A stretch of 64,000 nucleotides of DNA. It comes from JAGXRK01 sp963714415. GTDB lineage: Bacteria; Bacteroidota; Ignavibacteria; Ignavibacteriales; Ignavibacteriaceae. The translations under genes were made by a program, and so were the position numbers. Each line of letters begins with the position of its first letter. Positions within the stretch are counted from its first letter, which is position 1. Positions 29,546 to 39,496 of this stretch are shown here, piece after piece. The stretch is from assembly GCA_963714415.1 (NCBI GenBank), contig CAVQOL010000023.1, positions 1 to 64,000 on the forward strand, read 5' to 3'. Below the pieces are notes generated by a model, which saw only the letters and a list, made by a program, of their open reading frames with translations, was not told the origin of the DNA and ran no database searches.

Positions 29546-30109
29546 TTAAACTGCGGGCCATAACCAGCCGAATATACCGGCAGTGAACAGCGCATATATA
29601 AGTCCATCAAACATCGATTTTAGTGTGGTGCTCCAGCTTCTTTTGTACCAGATGCTGTTCTGCATTAAAGCAAGGCTGTAACCGACAAATGCAGTAGCCC
29701 CTGCAAACCTGAATACCGAAAGATAATGAGCTCCCGGTTCAAGAGCACGCCCCGCAATATATGCCGCAAAAACTCCAACTATTATGCAATAGACAAACCA
29801 CTGGGCAAGACTTGAACCCATATTAGTTTGTCCCGATGGGAACATATTAATAAAAGCAACCGGACCTTTATTCATCTTTTCCTTGAACTCCTGTGTGTTT
29901 CTTTCCTTATTGTCTTTTGCATATGGAAGAACATACTCGCCGGGCGGAATACTATGCTTTCTGAGATCATCTATTACCGGATCTTCGGAAGGAAGTTTTT
30001 TGAAGTCCGTATTGTGATAAGTAAACAACATATGAAGCACTGAACTCACTATAAAAACTGCAACTGCAGACAGTAGTATAGGAAGCCAAAGGCTGGTGAT
30101 AGCAATCAT
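29546..30109 (-). CDS. Four-helix membrane protein, function unknown
   Basis: The 187-residue protein has a hydrophobic N-terminal helix (residues about 5-30), a soluble loop containing PPGEYVLPYAKDN, and three helices from about residue 100 to the end. I recognise the layout as that of an uncharacterised family seen in Bacteroidota-type genomes but know no role. It stands alone between the serine hydrolase gene and a lipoprotein gene, on the same strand as both. Confidence 0.75.
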   Translation of the reverse strand: MIAITSLWLPILLSAVAVFIVSSVLHMLFTYHNTDFKKLPSEDPVIDDLRKHSIPPGEYVLPYAKDNKERNTQEFKEKMNKGPVAFINMFPSGQTNMGSSLAQWFVYCIIVGVFAAYIAGRALEPGAHYLSVFRFAGATAFVGYSLALMQNSIWYKRSWSTTLKSMFDGLIYALFTAGIFGWLWPAV

Positions 30110-30387
30110 TTGAGTGACTCCTTCTAGATAATTTAAAAATTAGTTTGAATTAAGTACTTGATAAAAAAAATAACCCTCGGTATGATATTATAAATAAATA
30201 TTTTCACAACCAAGAAGACTTTTGCATGTTAATATTTTCTAATTGCATCCATTTTTAGAAGGGGCAGTTATTAAAATGTTTTTTATGATATGCGGTTTGT
30301 AAAATTCTGGTAAGATATTTTAGTCAAGGACTCGCCTATCCTAATTATATCGGGATAAGCCTCCGGCTGAGATGTCCGACTTTTCCA

Positions 30388-30813
30388 TTACATTTTTACA
30401 GCCTTAAATGTTCCTCTGTTGGAAGCAATAACAGTTTTAAACCACCTCCAATCTCCAGAAAAGGTTCCATTAGAAAGTTCGCCGACAAGTTCTACATAAT
30501 TTTCCGGATTATCCGGATTGAGATTAATATACATACTGTCGCCATATATTCTCCCGGTAAAAAATCCGAGTCCATACTGCGGTCCGCAAACTGTGCAGTT
30601 TTTAATATCCCTTATAGACCAGTTCCCTTCAATTAAGTTTGAATCAACTTTGCTTATGTACAAACTGCCTTCACCAATAAGCTCGCCGACAATATTAAAG
30701 CTTTTATAGCTGAAACTGCCGTAAGGAAAAGGTTCTGAGTTTTTCCCTGCGGAACAGCTTTGAAGAATTGTTAAAATTCCCGCGAACAGAAAAAAAATAA
30801 GTGTCTTTTTCAT
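30388..30813 (-). CDS. Small lipoprotein, function unknown
   Basis: The 141-residue product has a lipoprotein signal with ILQSC (Cys20) and a beta-rich body with repeated Gly-x-Trp/Phe patterns (IEGNWSIRD, FSGDWRWF), suggesting a small lipocalin- or barrel-like fold. Two cysteines in CTVCGPQYG form a CxxC pair. No family was recognised. It is isolated from its neighbours by about 270 bases on each side. Confidence 0.72.
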   Translation of the reverse strand: MKKTLIFFLFAGILTILQSCSAGKNSEPFPYGSFSYKSFNIVGELIGEGSLYISKVDSNLIEGNWSIRDIKNCTVCGPQYGLGFFTGRIYGDSMYINLNPDNPENYVELVGELSNGTFSGDWRWFKTVIASNRGTFKAVKM

Positions 30814-31065
30814 TTTATCTAAAGTTTTTGTGATGCTGTTTTATTTACAGAGAAAGATCATATTGAAACAAAAATAAATCAACAGAATAATTGTGCCCTT
30901 TTCTGCTTTTCACTTTCAAATTTATTTTTGATATTACTAAATATAGGTTTTTACTTGGACGAAATCTTTTTAGACAGGAATTTCTTTTATAATTTGCGAT
31001 AGTAAATAATAAAGTATATTATTACTCAGATATTTACGCAATCATCAACAAATAAAAATATAAAA

Positions 31066-31914
31066 ATGCGCTGGAGAGGAACAAAACAAAGTTTCAACGG
31101 AGAAGAAAAGAGAGGCATTTTACTAAAAGTTATAGCTGGTCTTATCATCGGAATAACAGCAATTGTTTTAGTAGCTATGCTACTCGGCGTGAATCCAGTT
31201 TCGTTGTTTAAAAACACACAGTCTAATGATCAGTTAACTTCAACAGAACTTACTGAAATTGCTCATAACAAAGAGCTAAGTCATTTAATTTCTACGGTAG
31301 TTGCTGAAACAGGTGATTTCTGGAATATAATCCTGCATAATACAGATATAACTTTCCGAAGACCTGAATTAGTTCTGTACAACAATAAAATTGATCCGAT
31401 GTGTGAAAGAATAGATTCAGTAGCTGGTCCTTTTTACTGTCCTTTAAGTGAAAGAATTTACATAGATATCAGTTTTCACGACGACCTACTTCACAAACGA
31501 TTCGATGCTTCCAATCACTTTGCTATGGTATATATAGTTGCTCATGAAGTCGGACATCATATTCAAAAATTATTAGGCGTCATTAATAAGAAGCATTCAC
31601 AGTGTTTAAAAATAAGTAAGGAGGAATATTCTCAGTACTCTTTACGCCTGGAGCTTCAGGCAGATTTTTATGCGGGCGTTTGGGCTCATTACTCGCACAG
31701 ATTAAATATGCTTGAAGAGCGTGATATTAAGGCAGCATTAAATGCTGCAAGCGATGCTGGTCATGAACTTGTTCAGAAAAGTGAGAAGCACGATTACAAA
31801 GTGCTGGATTCTTTTACTCACGGAACTGCCGAGCAAAGAATAAAATGGTTTTACAAGGGATTTACAACCGGCGATTACAAACAGGGCGATACCTTTAATA
31901 CAAGTGAACTTTAG
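31066..31914 (+). CDS. YpfJ-type neutral zinc metallopeptidase
   Basis: The 282-residue protein has the family start MRWRGTKQS, one membrane helix (residues about 20-42) and the zinc motif HEVGHH (His160, Glu161, His164) followed by the third-ligand region RLELQADFYAGVWAHY. The catalytic domain should face the periplasm. The family is widespread but its substrates are unknown. A dispersed hairpin and a second terminator follow the stop. Confidence 0.93.
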   Translation: MRWRGTKQSFNGEEKRGILLKVIAGLIIGITAIVLVAMLLGVNPVSLFKNTQSNDQLTSTELTEIAHNKELSHLISTVVAETGDFWNIILHNTDITFRRPELVLYNNKIDPMCERIDSVAGPFYCPLSERIYIDISFHDDLLHKRFDASNHFAMVYIVAHEVGHHIQKLLGVINKKHSQCLKISKEEYSQYSLRLELQADFYAGVWAHYSHRLNMLEERDIKAALNAASDAGHELVQKSEKHDYKVLDSFTHGTAEQRIKWFYKGFTTGDYKQGDTFNTSEL

Positions 31915-31930
31915 GTCGTATATGCTTACG

Positions 31931-31959
31931 TGGAGAGTTCACCTTTCAGGTGACCTCCA
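31931..31959. repeat. Dispersed hairpin repeat, copy 2
   Basis: TGGAG at 31931-31935 pairs with CTCCA at 31955-31959, and TCACCT pairs with AGGTGA inside, with a 2-base bulge and one mismatch. The core and arms match the hairpins at 5766 and 43472. It follows the YpfJ-type gene. Confidence 0.65.
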
Positions 31960-31980
31960 TTTCAGAAGGAAATAAAATAA

Positions 31981-32007
31981 AAACCCGATTCATAATGAAC
32001 CGGGTTT
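31981..32007. terminator. Bidirectional terminator between the YpfJ-type and citrate synthase genes
   Basis: AAACCCG at 31981-31987 pairs with CGGGTTT at 32001-32007, and TTCA pairs with TGAA inside, with one mismatch. It lies between convergent genes. Confidence 0.82.
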
Positions 32008-32049
32008 AGAATATTTAACAACTATGGAAATGAATCGCTAAAATTTAAC

Positions 32050-33357
32050 TTATTTTATTCCTGCCATATCTTCCAGCATAGCTGTTGTAAGTGATTTTGG
32101 TCTTTCAATCGGATAGCCGAGTGCACGATCCCAGATAATATTGGAAACAACACCAAGTGCTCTTCCAATACCAAAAAGTACTGTATAGTAATCATATTCA
32201 GTTAAGCCGTAATACCACTGAATCACGCCTGATTGAGCATCAACATTTGGCCATGGATTTTTTGCTTTGCCTTGCTCAAGTAGTATTGGAGGAACTACTT
32301 TAAATAACAAGTCAACATACTTGAACAAAGGATAATCAGGCAAATGCTTTAAGCAAAACTCACGCTGTGCCATATAGCGGGGATCGGTTTTTCTTAAAAC
32401 TGCATGTCCGAATCCCGGAACAACCTGTCCACCTTTCAGAGTATCCCAAACAAATTGTTTCATTTCTTCTTCTGTAGGAACTTTACCGCCTTTTTGTTCA
32501 TACACCTGCTGAGTCCATCTTAATACTTCCTGATTTGCAAGTCCGTGTAATGGACCTGCTAATCCGTTTATCATCGCAGATATTGAATAATAAACATCCG
32601 AAAGTGCGCTTGCAACAAGATGTCCGGTATGTGCACTTACATTTCCGCTTTCATGATCACTATGAAGAATGAAATACATTCTTGCTACGTCATCGTACGG
32701 TTTTTTAATTCCCATCATATGGGCAAAGTTACCACCCATATCGAGCTTTGGATTGGGAGGAATTATGTCACCGTTTTTATATTTAAGTCTGTAAATAAAA
32801 GCAGCAATTTGTGGAAGACGGGCTAATAGGGTTAATCCATCTTCATAAGTAGGAGCCCAATAATCGTTCTTATTTAAATTTCCCGTTTCATACTCTTTAA
32901 CGAATATCGACTCTTTCTGCATAGAAACAATAGCAGCAGAGAACATCGCCATTGGATGAGAATCAACTGGAAGTGCTTTAAGCATATCGAATACATACTT
33001 TGGGACTTCCTGTCTTTTACGGAATTCTTCAGCAACTTCTTCAACGTCTTCTTTAGTAGGAACTTCACCGGTTAAAAGAAGATAGAAAAATCCTTCTACA
33101 TAAGGCATTTCACCGCCGGGAACTTTAGGAAGTTTTTCCATTACCTCCGGAATGGTAAATCCTCGGAATCTTATCCCTTCCATAGGATCGAGATATGAAA
33201 TATCTGTTACGAGGCTTCTGATACCTCGAGCACCGCCAATTACCTGGCCGATGTTAACTTCACCCACTTTTACGTCTCCGAACTCTTTTACTAAGCGAGT
33301 TGTTCGCGGACGCCAGTCTTCAATTTTTTCCTGAAGTTTCTTCTTCAAGGCTGACAT
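32050..33357 (-). CDS. gltA: Citrate synthase, eukaryotic (mitochondrial)-type
   Basis: The enzyme condenses acetyl-CoA and oxaloacetate at the entry of the citric acid cycle. The 435-residue protein has the three catalytic residues in family context: His271 in GLAGPLHGLANQEVL, His318 in GFGHAVLRKTDPRY and Asp373 in PNVDAQSG, plus LHSDHESGNVSAHT. These blocks and the length place it with the mitochondrial-type enzymes rather than the short bacterial form. A strong Shine-Dalgarno AGGAGG precedes ATG 33357. It is a single-gene unit with an intact frame. Confidence 0.96.
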   Translation of the reverse strand: MSALKKKLQEKIEDWRPRTTRLVKEFGDVKVGEVNIGQVIGGARGIRSLVTDISYLDPMEGIRFRGFTIPEVMEKLPKVPGGEMPYVEGFFYLLLTGEVPTKEDVEEVAEEFRKRQEVPKYVFDMLKALPVDSHPMAMFSAAIVSMQKESIFVKEYETGNLNKNDYWAPTYEDGLTLLARLPQIAAFIYRLKYKNGDIIPPNPKLDMGGNFAHMMGIKKPYDDVARMYFILHSDHESGNVSAHTGHLVASALSDVYYSISAMINGLAGPLHGLANQEVLRWTQQVYEQKGGKVPTEEEMKQFVWDTLKGGQVVPGFGHAVLRKTDPRYMAQREFCLKHLPDYPLFKYVDLLFKVVPPILLEQGKAKNPWPNVDAQSGVIQWYYGLTEYDYYTVLFGIGRALGVVSNIIWDRALGYPIERPKSLTTAMLEDMAGIK

Positions 33358-33628
33358 GTTCTCCTCCTGTATTTTTTTGTTGAAATTTTTTCTATTAAAT
33401 ACACTTGTTCAGCAATTTTTGATTTCTGCTATTAACAATATACGAAGAAAATTAAATTGCTTGAATAGAACTCACCAAAAAATCTGCTATATTTTTTATA
33501 ATATTGAGTTTGAAAGCCCAGTCTATACGGCAGAGAGTATTGATAGGATAGAATCACTTGAGAATAAAGAAAGCTTATATTATCAATTTTTCTCTCATTT
33601 TTTAAATATCTGACTTTATCTGTATAGC

Positions 33629-34999
33629 TTAGGTTTCAATATAGATATGTCTACCTACCTCAGCAGCCAAAATTCTTATTTTCTTAAAATTTTTTAAGAG
33701 TTGTGATCCCATCCAATCTATAGCTGCCGGATCACCATGTACAAGTATCACATTTTCCGGCTTAAGTTTTTTTACTATTGAAAATAAGTCTTCTCTTCTT
33801 GCATGTGCAGAAAACCGGAAATTTTTTATTTCACATTTTATTTCTTTTGGCTCAGAATACTCAGTTAGTTGTATTTTATCACCCCGTTTAACATTGGCAA
33901 TGATGTAACCCGGAGTTTGTGGATCCATATAACCAACAGTAAATATTGCAGAGTTTTTCTTGTTTATCCAGTTTCTTGCAAAGTTAAATGATGCGGTTCC
34001 TTTTATCATCATTCCACTAGATGCAAGTACAATACAGGGATGCTTGAAAAATTCATTTACATCGTCAACGTCATTTATATCTTTAACTGGAACATTTGAC
34101 AGTTCAAATTCGGGATCAATCCTGTTCACGACATGACGATTATAATCATAAACCCGATTTATTTTTCCCCCAATTCCTCCTGAGTAAATATCAACAACCG
34201 GAAGCTTCCCTTTTATCATTAACTGCCATATAGTGCCAAGTATTTCCTGCATCTTCCCCAGCGCAAAAACAGGAATTAGAACCGATCCTCCATTATTTAC
34301 TACTTTGTTGATTTCTTTGGCAAATCGGATTGACTCGTCTTCCCAGCTGTTCAACAAATTTGAATTGTTGGCACCGTAAGTTGTTTCAAGTATTAGTGTA
34401 TCAACTTTTATCTCAGGAATTCTGGCTGCCGGAATGAGAGTTTGGTTTTTAAGATTTATATCGCCGGTATAAAAAATTGTCTTCCCGTTATTATCAAGAA
34501 GAATAGAAGCAGAGCCAAGAATATGTCCTGCATCAAAAAAAGTACATTTAACTTTTGATTTATCTGAATGAGAATAACCTGAGAGTTCAAACTCATTCTT
34601 ATATGTCTTATAATCAATTGTCTTGATTAATAAATCAACTTCATCGTGTGAATACATTTCAAAGTTTTCGTCTTCTCCAACTTCTTTCCTTAAAATGGAA
34701 ACAGAATTGTGAAGCGTAAGCTCTGATATTGCTCTTGTTTGAGGTGTGGTGGTTATATGAACATATGGATGCCGCTTTACCAGGAAAGGCAGCGAACTTA
34801 AATGATCCTGATGTGCGTGGGAAATTAAAACGTGATCAACGGGAAGGTCTTTAATTAGATCAAAGACAGGAAGTGATTCCAGTCCGGTTTTCCTAGGATG
34901 CATTCCGCAATCGAGCAAAATTCCATTGCCATTGAAATTGATATAGTAACAGTTTGCTCCAATTTCATCAGCACCGCCTAGAGGGAGGAAAGTAATCAC
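33629..34999 (-). CDS. Metallo-beta-lactamase/beta-CASP RNA nuclease-type protein
   Basis: The 456-residue protein has the metal motif HAHQDH (residues 61-66), GHILGSAS, YTGDIN, the ETTYG block and the C-terminal FRFSAHARREDL and VHGDP motifs of beta-CASP nucleases such as the CPSF-like RNA specificity factors. It probably cuts or trims RNA in the cytoplasm. An octamer repeat lies just upstream (35023-35070), in its likely promoter region. Confidence 0.92.
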   Translation of the reverse strand: MITFLPLGGADEIGANCYYINFNGNGILLDCGMHPRKTGLESLPVFDLIKDLPVDHVLISHAHQDHLSSLPFLVKRHPYVHITTTPQTRAISELTLHNSVSILRKEVGEDENFEMYSHDEVDLLIKTIDYKTYKNEFELSGYSHSDKSKVKCTFFDAGHILGSASILLDNNGKTIFYTGDINLKNQTLIPAARIPEIKVDTLILETTYGANNSNLLNSWEDESIRFAKEINKVVNNGGSVLIPVFALGKMQEILGTIWQLMIKGKLPVVDIYSGGIGGKINRVYDYNRHVVNRIDPEFELSNVPVKDINDVDDVNEFFKHPCIVLASSGMMIKGTASFNFARNWINKKNSAIFTVGYMDPQTPGYIIANVKRGDKIQLTEYSEPKEIKCEIKNFRFSAHARREDLFSIVKKLKPENVILVHGDPAAIDWMGSQLLKNFKKIRILAAEVGRHIYIET

Positions 35000-35022
35000 T
35001 GCTTTACCTTATACAACTTTAG

Positions 35023-35070
35023 AATAATGGAGTATTGGAATTTTGGAATAATGAAATACTGAGACTTTGG
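35023..35070. repeat. Degenerate 8-bp tandem repeat, six units
   Basis: Six octamers run head to tail: AATAATGG, AGTATTGG, AATTTTGG, AATAATGA, AATACTGA, GACTTTGG. About 80 bases downstream, near 35150-35175, the minus strand carries the same phrase (AATACTGG AATGTGGA). The array lies between two minus-strand genes. Confidence 0.65.
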
Positions 35071-35188
35071 AAATCATAATTTTTCAAAGGATATTCATTA
35101 ATTGTTAATCGCTATTCGAATATCTAAAGTCAATCAATTATTCAGAAATTCACTCCACATTCCAGTATTCTATTTTTTAACCAACAAT

Positions 35189-35908
35189 TTATTCCTGCTT
35201 CTCTTCCTTATCTCTTTCTTCCTGTTCTCTTCTCATCTGACCTTCAATATCGTGAAGATCAACTTCGTTCAGAGATATATCTTCAGGAACACGAAACTTG
35301 CCTTCAGGTATTCTTATATTTTCCTGAATATTGCGTGCAGTAACGGTAATATTAATCTGTCCGGAGTGCATTTCCGATTTGAGTAAAATCCATTTCCAGT
35401 ACCATGCTCTCATACCAATATTCCGGAATTCATAAATTACGCATTCCTTCTCCATATATTCTTCTTCACCGACTTTTTGTCCACCCATTTTTAAGATTAC
35501 TTGCTCACCTAACTCATTAAAGTATTGTTCACCTTCTAATTGAGTTTTTAATTCTTTGAGCTGGCTCTGGGATTTTGTTCCTGACTTTGTTTCCATATTA
35601 ATGATATACTGCCATTCACCATCATTAATGTTAACAAGATTAGCGGTTTTGGAGAACTGCCCGATTGTAATGGTGGTGTTTGAATACTCAGCCTGACGTA
35701 ATCCCCAATTATCAAAGTAAAGCCTGCGTGTGCCCTCTTGTGAACCGGAAACATCATACTCAACAATGGCAGACTTAAGCCCATATCTTCTTTCCTTCAG
35801 AGCTAATGAAGATTTTTCTGTTCCGGACTCATCGTTTGATGTATCGCCGCACGAAATGAGTGTGATAAAAAAAACAAAGTAAAAAGAAGTAATAATAATT
35901 TTTTTCAT
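35189..35908 (-). CDS. Lipoprotein of unknown function
   Basis: The 239-residue product has a lipoprotein signal ending TLISC (Cys20), a beta-rich middle containing GTRRLYFDNWGLRQAEY, and a charged C-terminal tail rich in Glu, Arg and Lys (from about residue 222). The fold resembles LolA-like or DUF4412-like periplasmic lipoproteins that report on a measured value such as a salt or metal, but I cannot assign it. The frame is intact. Confidence 0.72.
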   Translation of the reverse strand: MKKIIITSFYFVFFITLISCGDTSNDESGTEKSSLALKERRYGLKSAIVEYDVSGSQEGTRRLYFDNWGLRQAEYSNTTITIGQFSKTANLVNINDGEWQYIINMETKSGTKSQSQLKELKTQLEGEQYFNELGEQVILKMGGQKVGEEEYMEKECVIYEFRNIGMRAWYWKWILLKSEMHSGQINITVTARNIQENIRIPEGKFRVPEDISLNEVDLHDIEGQMRREQEERDKEEKQE

Positions 35909-35986
35909 AAGATATTCTGATTTGTTTGATTTTTCATTCTAATGCTGTGTTAAAATTACTGATTGCAGAGCGTTGCGTCAAGCAAA

Positions 35987-36622
35987 TTATTTTGTTGCCC
36001 AGATTATATCGGAAACTGCCTTTTGTCCTTTCTCAAATTCAAACTTCAGCAAATAATCCGGATTGAACCCCAACATATATTTTTCAATTCTTTCTTTAAG
36101 CCATAAAATTTCTGCTTTTAATTTCCAATGTTCGCCGTCCTGTGAATAAAGAACAATAAATAATCTGTTTTTAAAATGTTTTCTTTTTTCCTGCGATTGA
36201 TGTTTATAAAGCCATCTAACAAGTTCATCTGTGTGTTTAACAGCATCATTTATTTTATACGGAAAATTCTTGGGATACACCGATGTTTTGTGATCAAATG
36301 TTACACCATCAATTATAAAATCAATAAGTCTATCTTTTTCATCAAGAGCCGGTTTGACATTCGGCATAGAACAAAATATTTTTTCCACTGCCTGTGAAGA
36401 CCAGAAGTTGTACCAACGGTTTAGTGTATAATTAAAATAATTTTGATAATTTTTTTCTGATTTGAATCTAACGTCGATTTCTTTTAAGAGATCTTCGAAC
36501 AAGAAAATGTGATAAATAAAATTTGTTGCATTATCATACTTGTCGTTTTGTTTCTGCCCCCATTTGTATGGATACGCCCATCTTTTTTTTAGCTCGGTTT
36601 CTGTTTTAGTCAAATCAGGCAT
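35987..36622 (-). CDS. Probable type II restriction endonuclease
   Basis: The 211-residue protein has a plausible PD-(D/E)xK core: Asp in RLIDFIIDG followed by VTFDHKTSVYP, with a following strand RLFIVLYSQ. It lies about 100 bases after a DNA methyltransferase gene on the same strand, the usual pairing of a type II system. I do not recognise the exact family or recognition site. An alternative is an accessory nuclease-like protein without restriction activity. Confidence 0.65.
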   Translation of the reverse strand: MPDLTKTETELKKRWAYPYKWGQKQNDKYDNATNFIYHIFLFEDLLKEIDVRFKSEKNYQNYFNYTLNRWYNFWSSQAVEKIFCSMPNVKPALDEKDRLIDFIIDGVTFDHKTSVYPKNFPYKINDAVKHTDELVRWLYKHQSQEKRKHFKNRLFIVLYSQDGEHWKLKAEILWLKERIEKYMLGFNPDYLLKFEFEKGQKAVSDIIWATK

Positions 36623-36723
36623 TAAGTAAACTATTTAATTTAAGAATTATCCCATTTGCAAAGGGGATTGTCTTGAGTAGTTGCGAAATGTTTTGGATAT
36701 AAAAATCTTCTAAATTTTATCGA

Positions 36724-37768
36724 CTACTTCTGAAAAAGAAAAATATATTCATGCTTAAAAATGTAAAATCCTCCTGCAAGCGCACGATATCTCCATAGTT
36801 CCTTCTGGTTCATCTTTCCCTTTGTCTCGTCAAAGTTTTTTACAATAGTTGATTTCAGTTTGTATCCTTTTTTTAGCAGGTCATTCATTAAATAAAACCC
36901 AAGCGGAATCCACTCTCCGTCAGAATATTTATCTCCTATAACCACGGCAAAATATCTTCCTTTATCCAAGAACAGATAATGCATTATCAGCAACGTTACC
37001 TGACATAGCCAAGAAGTCTTCAACCGATTCTGCATTCGATAGATCATTTTTCTTGTTGCTAAATTTAATTATATCCCAATAAGGTGGATGCATAATCACA
37101 AATTGAACAGATTTTATCTTCCGTTTACTTAGCTCTTTAGAAAAATCAAGTGAGGTGCTGTCAGCAGTTATAATATCAGTTTTAATTTTATTTGGGTTAT
37201 TTTCTTTGTTAATATTTTCTCTTGCAATTTTTACTACTTCCGGCTGAAGCTCAACACCAACTCCATTTCTTCCAAGACGTTTACACTCAATCAAAGTTGT
37301 TCCACTGCCAAGAAAAGGATCCAGCACCCATTCATTCTTTTTGGTATATCTTCTTAAAAACTGATTCGGGATTTGCGGAATGAAATTTCCCCAGTATCCT
37401 GCATTATGCGCACCGGATTTATCTCGTTTATTAAGAATCCATAAACTGTCGGTGATCAGATCATCATACTCTTTCCATCTGTTCAGATTAAGATCGTTAA
37501 CATTTCCAGTCTTTATTTCAGAAAGACTTTTAATAAGTCGGTTTATATAATATTTTGTCCTCTCCATCGTTCTTGTTGAAAGAATTTGTTCGAGTTCGCC
37601 GAGCACTAATGGAACATTTAATTTTTCTTTGTCTCCGTTAAGAAGTAATATTTTCTCGCTTTTCTTTGTTGCCTGAATCTTTTCTTTCACAGAGGAGATA
37701 TTTGTCTTTATTGTTTTTATATCATCTGATTGAGAAATTTCAATTAATGCCTGTACTAAGTCTTTCAT
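36724..37768 (-). CDS. DNA amino-methyltransferase, frame broken once
   Basis: The protein has an S-adenosylmethionine motif DPFLGSGTT (residues 150-158) followed by GVGVELQPEVV and a catalytic motif HPPYW (227-231), in the order FxGxG then PPY. This fits N4-cytosine or N6-adenine methyltransferases, though the first residue of the catalytic motif is His instead of the usual Asp, Asn or Ser. The frame shifts near 36968; removing one G restores ALSVLDKGRYFAVVIGDKY. Total length is about 348 residues. It starts 5 bases after lhgO and precedes the putative endonuclease gene. Confidence 0.85.
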
Positions 37769-37773
37769 ATCTT

Positions 37774-39003
37774 TTAAATAATTTTTTCTTTAAACTTTTT
37801 CTGAATCATTTCTGCAATTTTTTCACCGATACTTAATGAAGCTGTTGCTGCTGGTGACGGCGCATTAAGAACGTGTATCATTTGTTTTGCCTCTACTATT
37901 CTGAAATCATCAACAAGTTTTCCGTCAGGTTCTAATGCCTGTGCACGAACTCCGGAACCTTCCGGATAAACATCTTCATACTGAACTTCGGGAATTAATT
38001 TTTGTAGCGACTCAACAAATAATTTTTTACTAAATGATCTTCTGAACTCACCAATTCCCATTTTGTAATGTTTCATTGCCATTTTCCAAAAGCCCGGATA
38101 AAATTTCATTTCCAATACATCACGAAAAGAAAAATCTGTTTTTGAATACCCCTCACGCTTGAATGCCAGAACCGCATTTGGACCAGCTTCAACACCGCCG
38201 TTAATCATTCTGGTAAAATGAACTCCGAGAAAAGGATATTGCGGATCAGGCACAGGGTAAATTAGATTTTTCACCAGGTGTTCTTTTTCTTTTTTCAATT
38301 TATAATACTCTCCGCGGAAAGGAATAATTTTTAGCTTGGGATTTACCCCGCACATTTTCGCAACTCTATCAGATTGCAATCCTGCACAATTAACAACAAG
38401 TTTAGCTTTGTACTCATTATTAGTTGTAGTTAGCATTAACTCGCGATCTGCTTTTTTTACAGAAGCAACCGAAGAATTGGTTTTAATTACACCTCCCTTT
38501 TTAATAATAAGTTCTGCGTATTTTTCAACAACATCTCTGTAGTCAACAATTCCTGTCTGCGGAACAAATAAACCCGCAACCCCGGAAACGTGCGGTTCGT
38601 ATTCTTTCAGTTCATCTTTCCTTAATCGTTTTAAACCTGTAAGTCCGTTTGCCTCACCTCTTTCTTCAAGAAGATTAAGAGCCGGTATTTCTTTTTCTGA
38701 AGTTGCAACAACAACTTTTCCACATTTATCATGTTTAATATTGTGCTCTTCACAAAAGTTGTAAATCATTTCTCTGCCGGCAGCACAGTTCAGCGCTTTT
38801 AGAGAGCCGGGCTTATAATACAGTCCCGAGTGTATAACTCCACTGTTATGTCCGGTTTGATGGGCTGCAAGATGATTTTCAGCCTCGAGTACAAGAAGAG
38901 AATAAGATTTCTTATCTAATAGTTTAAGTGCTGTTGCAGTTCCGACTATTCCACCACCAATTATTGCAATATCGTAAGTTTTTTCCAATTTCCGGACTTT
39001 CAT
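37774..39003 (-). CDS. lhgO: L-2-hydroxyglutarate oxidase/dehydrogenase
   Basis: This FAD enzyme oxidises L-2-hydroxyglutarate to 2-oxoglutarate at the membrane. The 409-residue protein has the dinucleotide motif IIGGGIVGTATALKL near residue 14, the hallmark HQTGHNSGVIHSGLYY block, and the C-terminal SGVRAQAL and NAPSPAATASL motifs. Length fits the family. It lies upstream of the methyltransferase gene with a 5-base gap, so the restriction-modification genes may ride on its promoter, an unusual pairing. Confidence 0.94.
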   Translation of the reverse strand: MKVRKLEKTYDIAIIGGGIVGTATALKLLDKKSYSLLVLEAENHLAAHQTGHNSGVIHSGLYYKPGSLKALNCAAGREMIYNFCEEHNIKHDKCGKVVVATSEKEIPALNLLEERGEANGLTGLKRLRKDELKEYEPHVSGVAGLFVPQTGIVDYRDVVEKYAELIIKKGGVIKTNSSVASVKKADRELMLTTTNNEYKAKLVVNCAGLQSDRVAKMCGVNPKLKIIPFRGEYYKLKKEKEHLVKNLIYPVPDPQYPFLGVHFTRMINGGVEAGPNAVLAFKREGYSKTDFSFRDVLEMKFYPGFWKMAMKHYKMGIGEFRRSFSKKLFVESLQKLIPEVQYEDVYPEGSGVRAQALEPDGKLVDDFRIVEAKQMIHVLNAPSPAATASLSIGEKIAEMIQKKFKEKII

Positions 39004-39226
39004 CTAACAATTATTTGATGACATAAATGACTTGACAATCAATAATGTGTGTTGTAACATACAGTTACAATTTTTCGATTTCTTCAAAAAAATATTTTTA
39101 AGAAGATTATCTCTATTTCCGACAGAAATATAACTATTAGTTTCAATTCATTGAACTGTTTTTGTCACGAACTACTCAAAATATAATGGCTATTGTAAAT
39201 AGTTGAGAATTATTAAGGTGAATTAA

Positions 39227-39496
39227 ATGAACAAGAACCAAAATATAATTTTAATTGTTTCCCTTCTTCTGATTGCAGCAATATTAATTTATTGGCAAAC
39301 TCAAGGCGGAGAAATTTTTACAAAAACTCAAGTTCAAGTAGAAAAAGTTGATGCGCTATTTAACACAACATATTTAGAATGGGAAGATAAATTTGTTCTC
39401 GGCTTAGACTATGCCGGGACGGCTTCGGGGGCAATTGCTGTTTTATCAGGATTTTTAATTTATTTATTTAGAAACAAAAGAAAGAAGAACCAATGA
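39227..39496 (+). CDS. Small two-helix membrane protein before YceI
   Basis: The 89-residue product has one membrane helix at residues 7-24 and another at 65-82, with a basic C-terminus (RNKRKKNQ). The family is not recognised. Its TGA overlaps the ATG of the YceI gene (39493-39496), so the two are translationally coupled and probably act together in the envelope. Confidence 0.7.
   Translation: MNKNQNIILIVSLLLIAAILIYWQTQGGEIFTKTQVQVEKVDALFNTTYLEWEDKFVLGLDYAGTASGAIAVLSGFLIYLFRNKRKKNQ

Noticed and set aside
30310..30375. CTATCC...GGGATAAG hairpin as a riboswitch
   Set aside because: Short and weak, without any conserved aptamer feature that I recognise.
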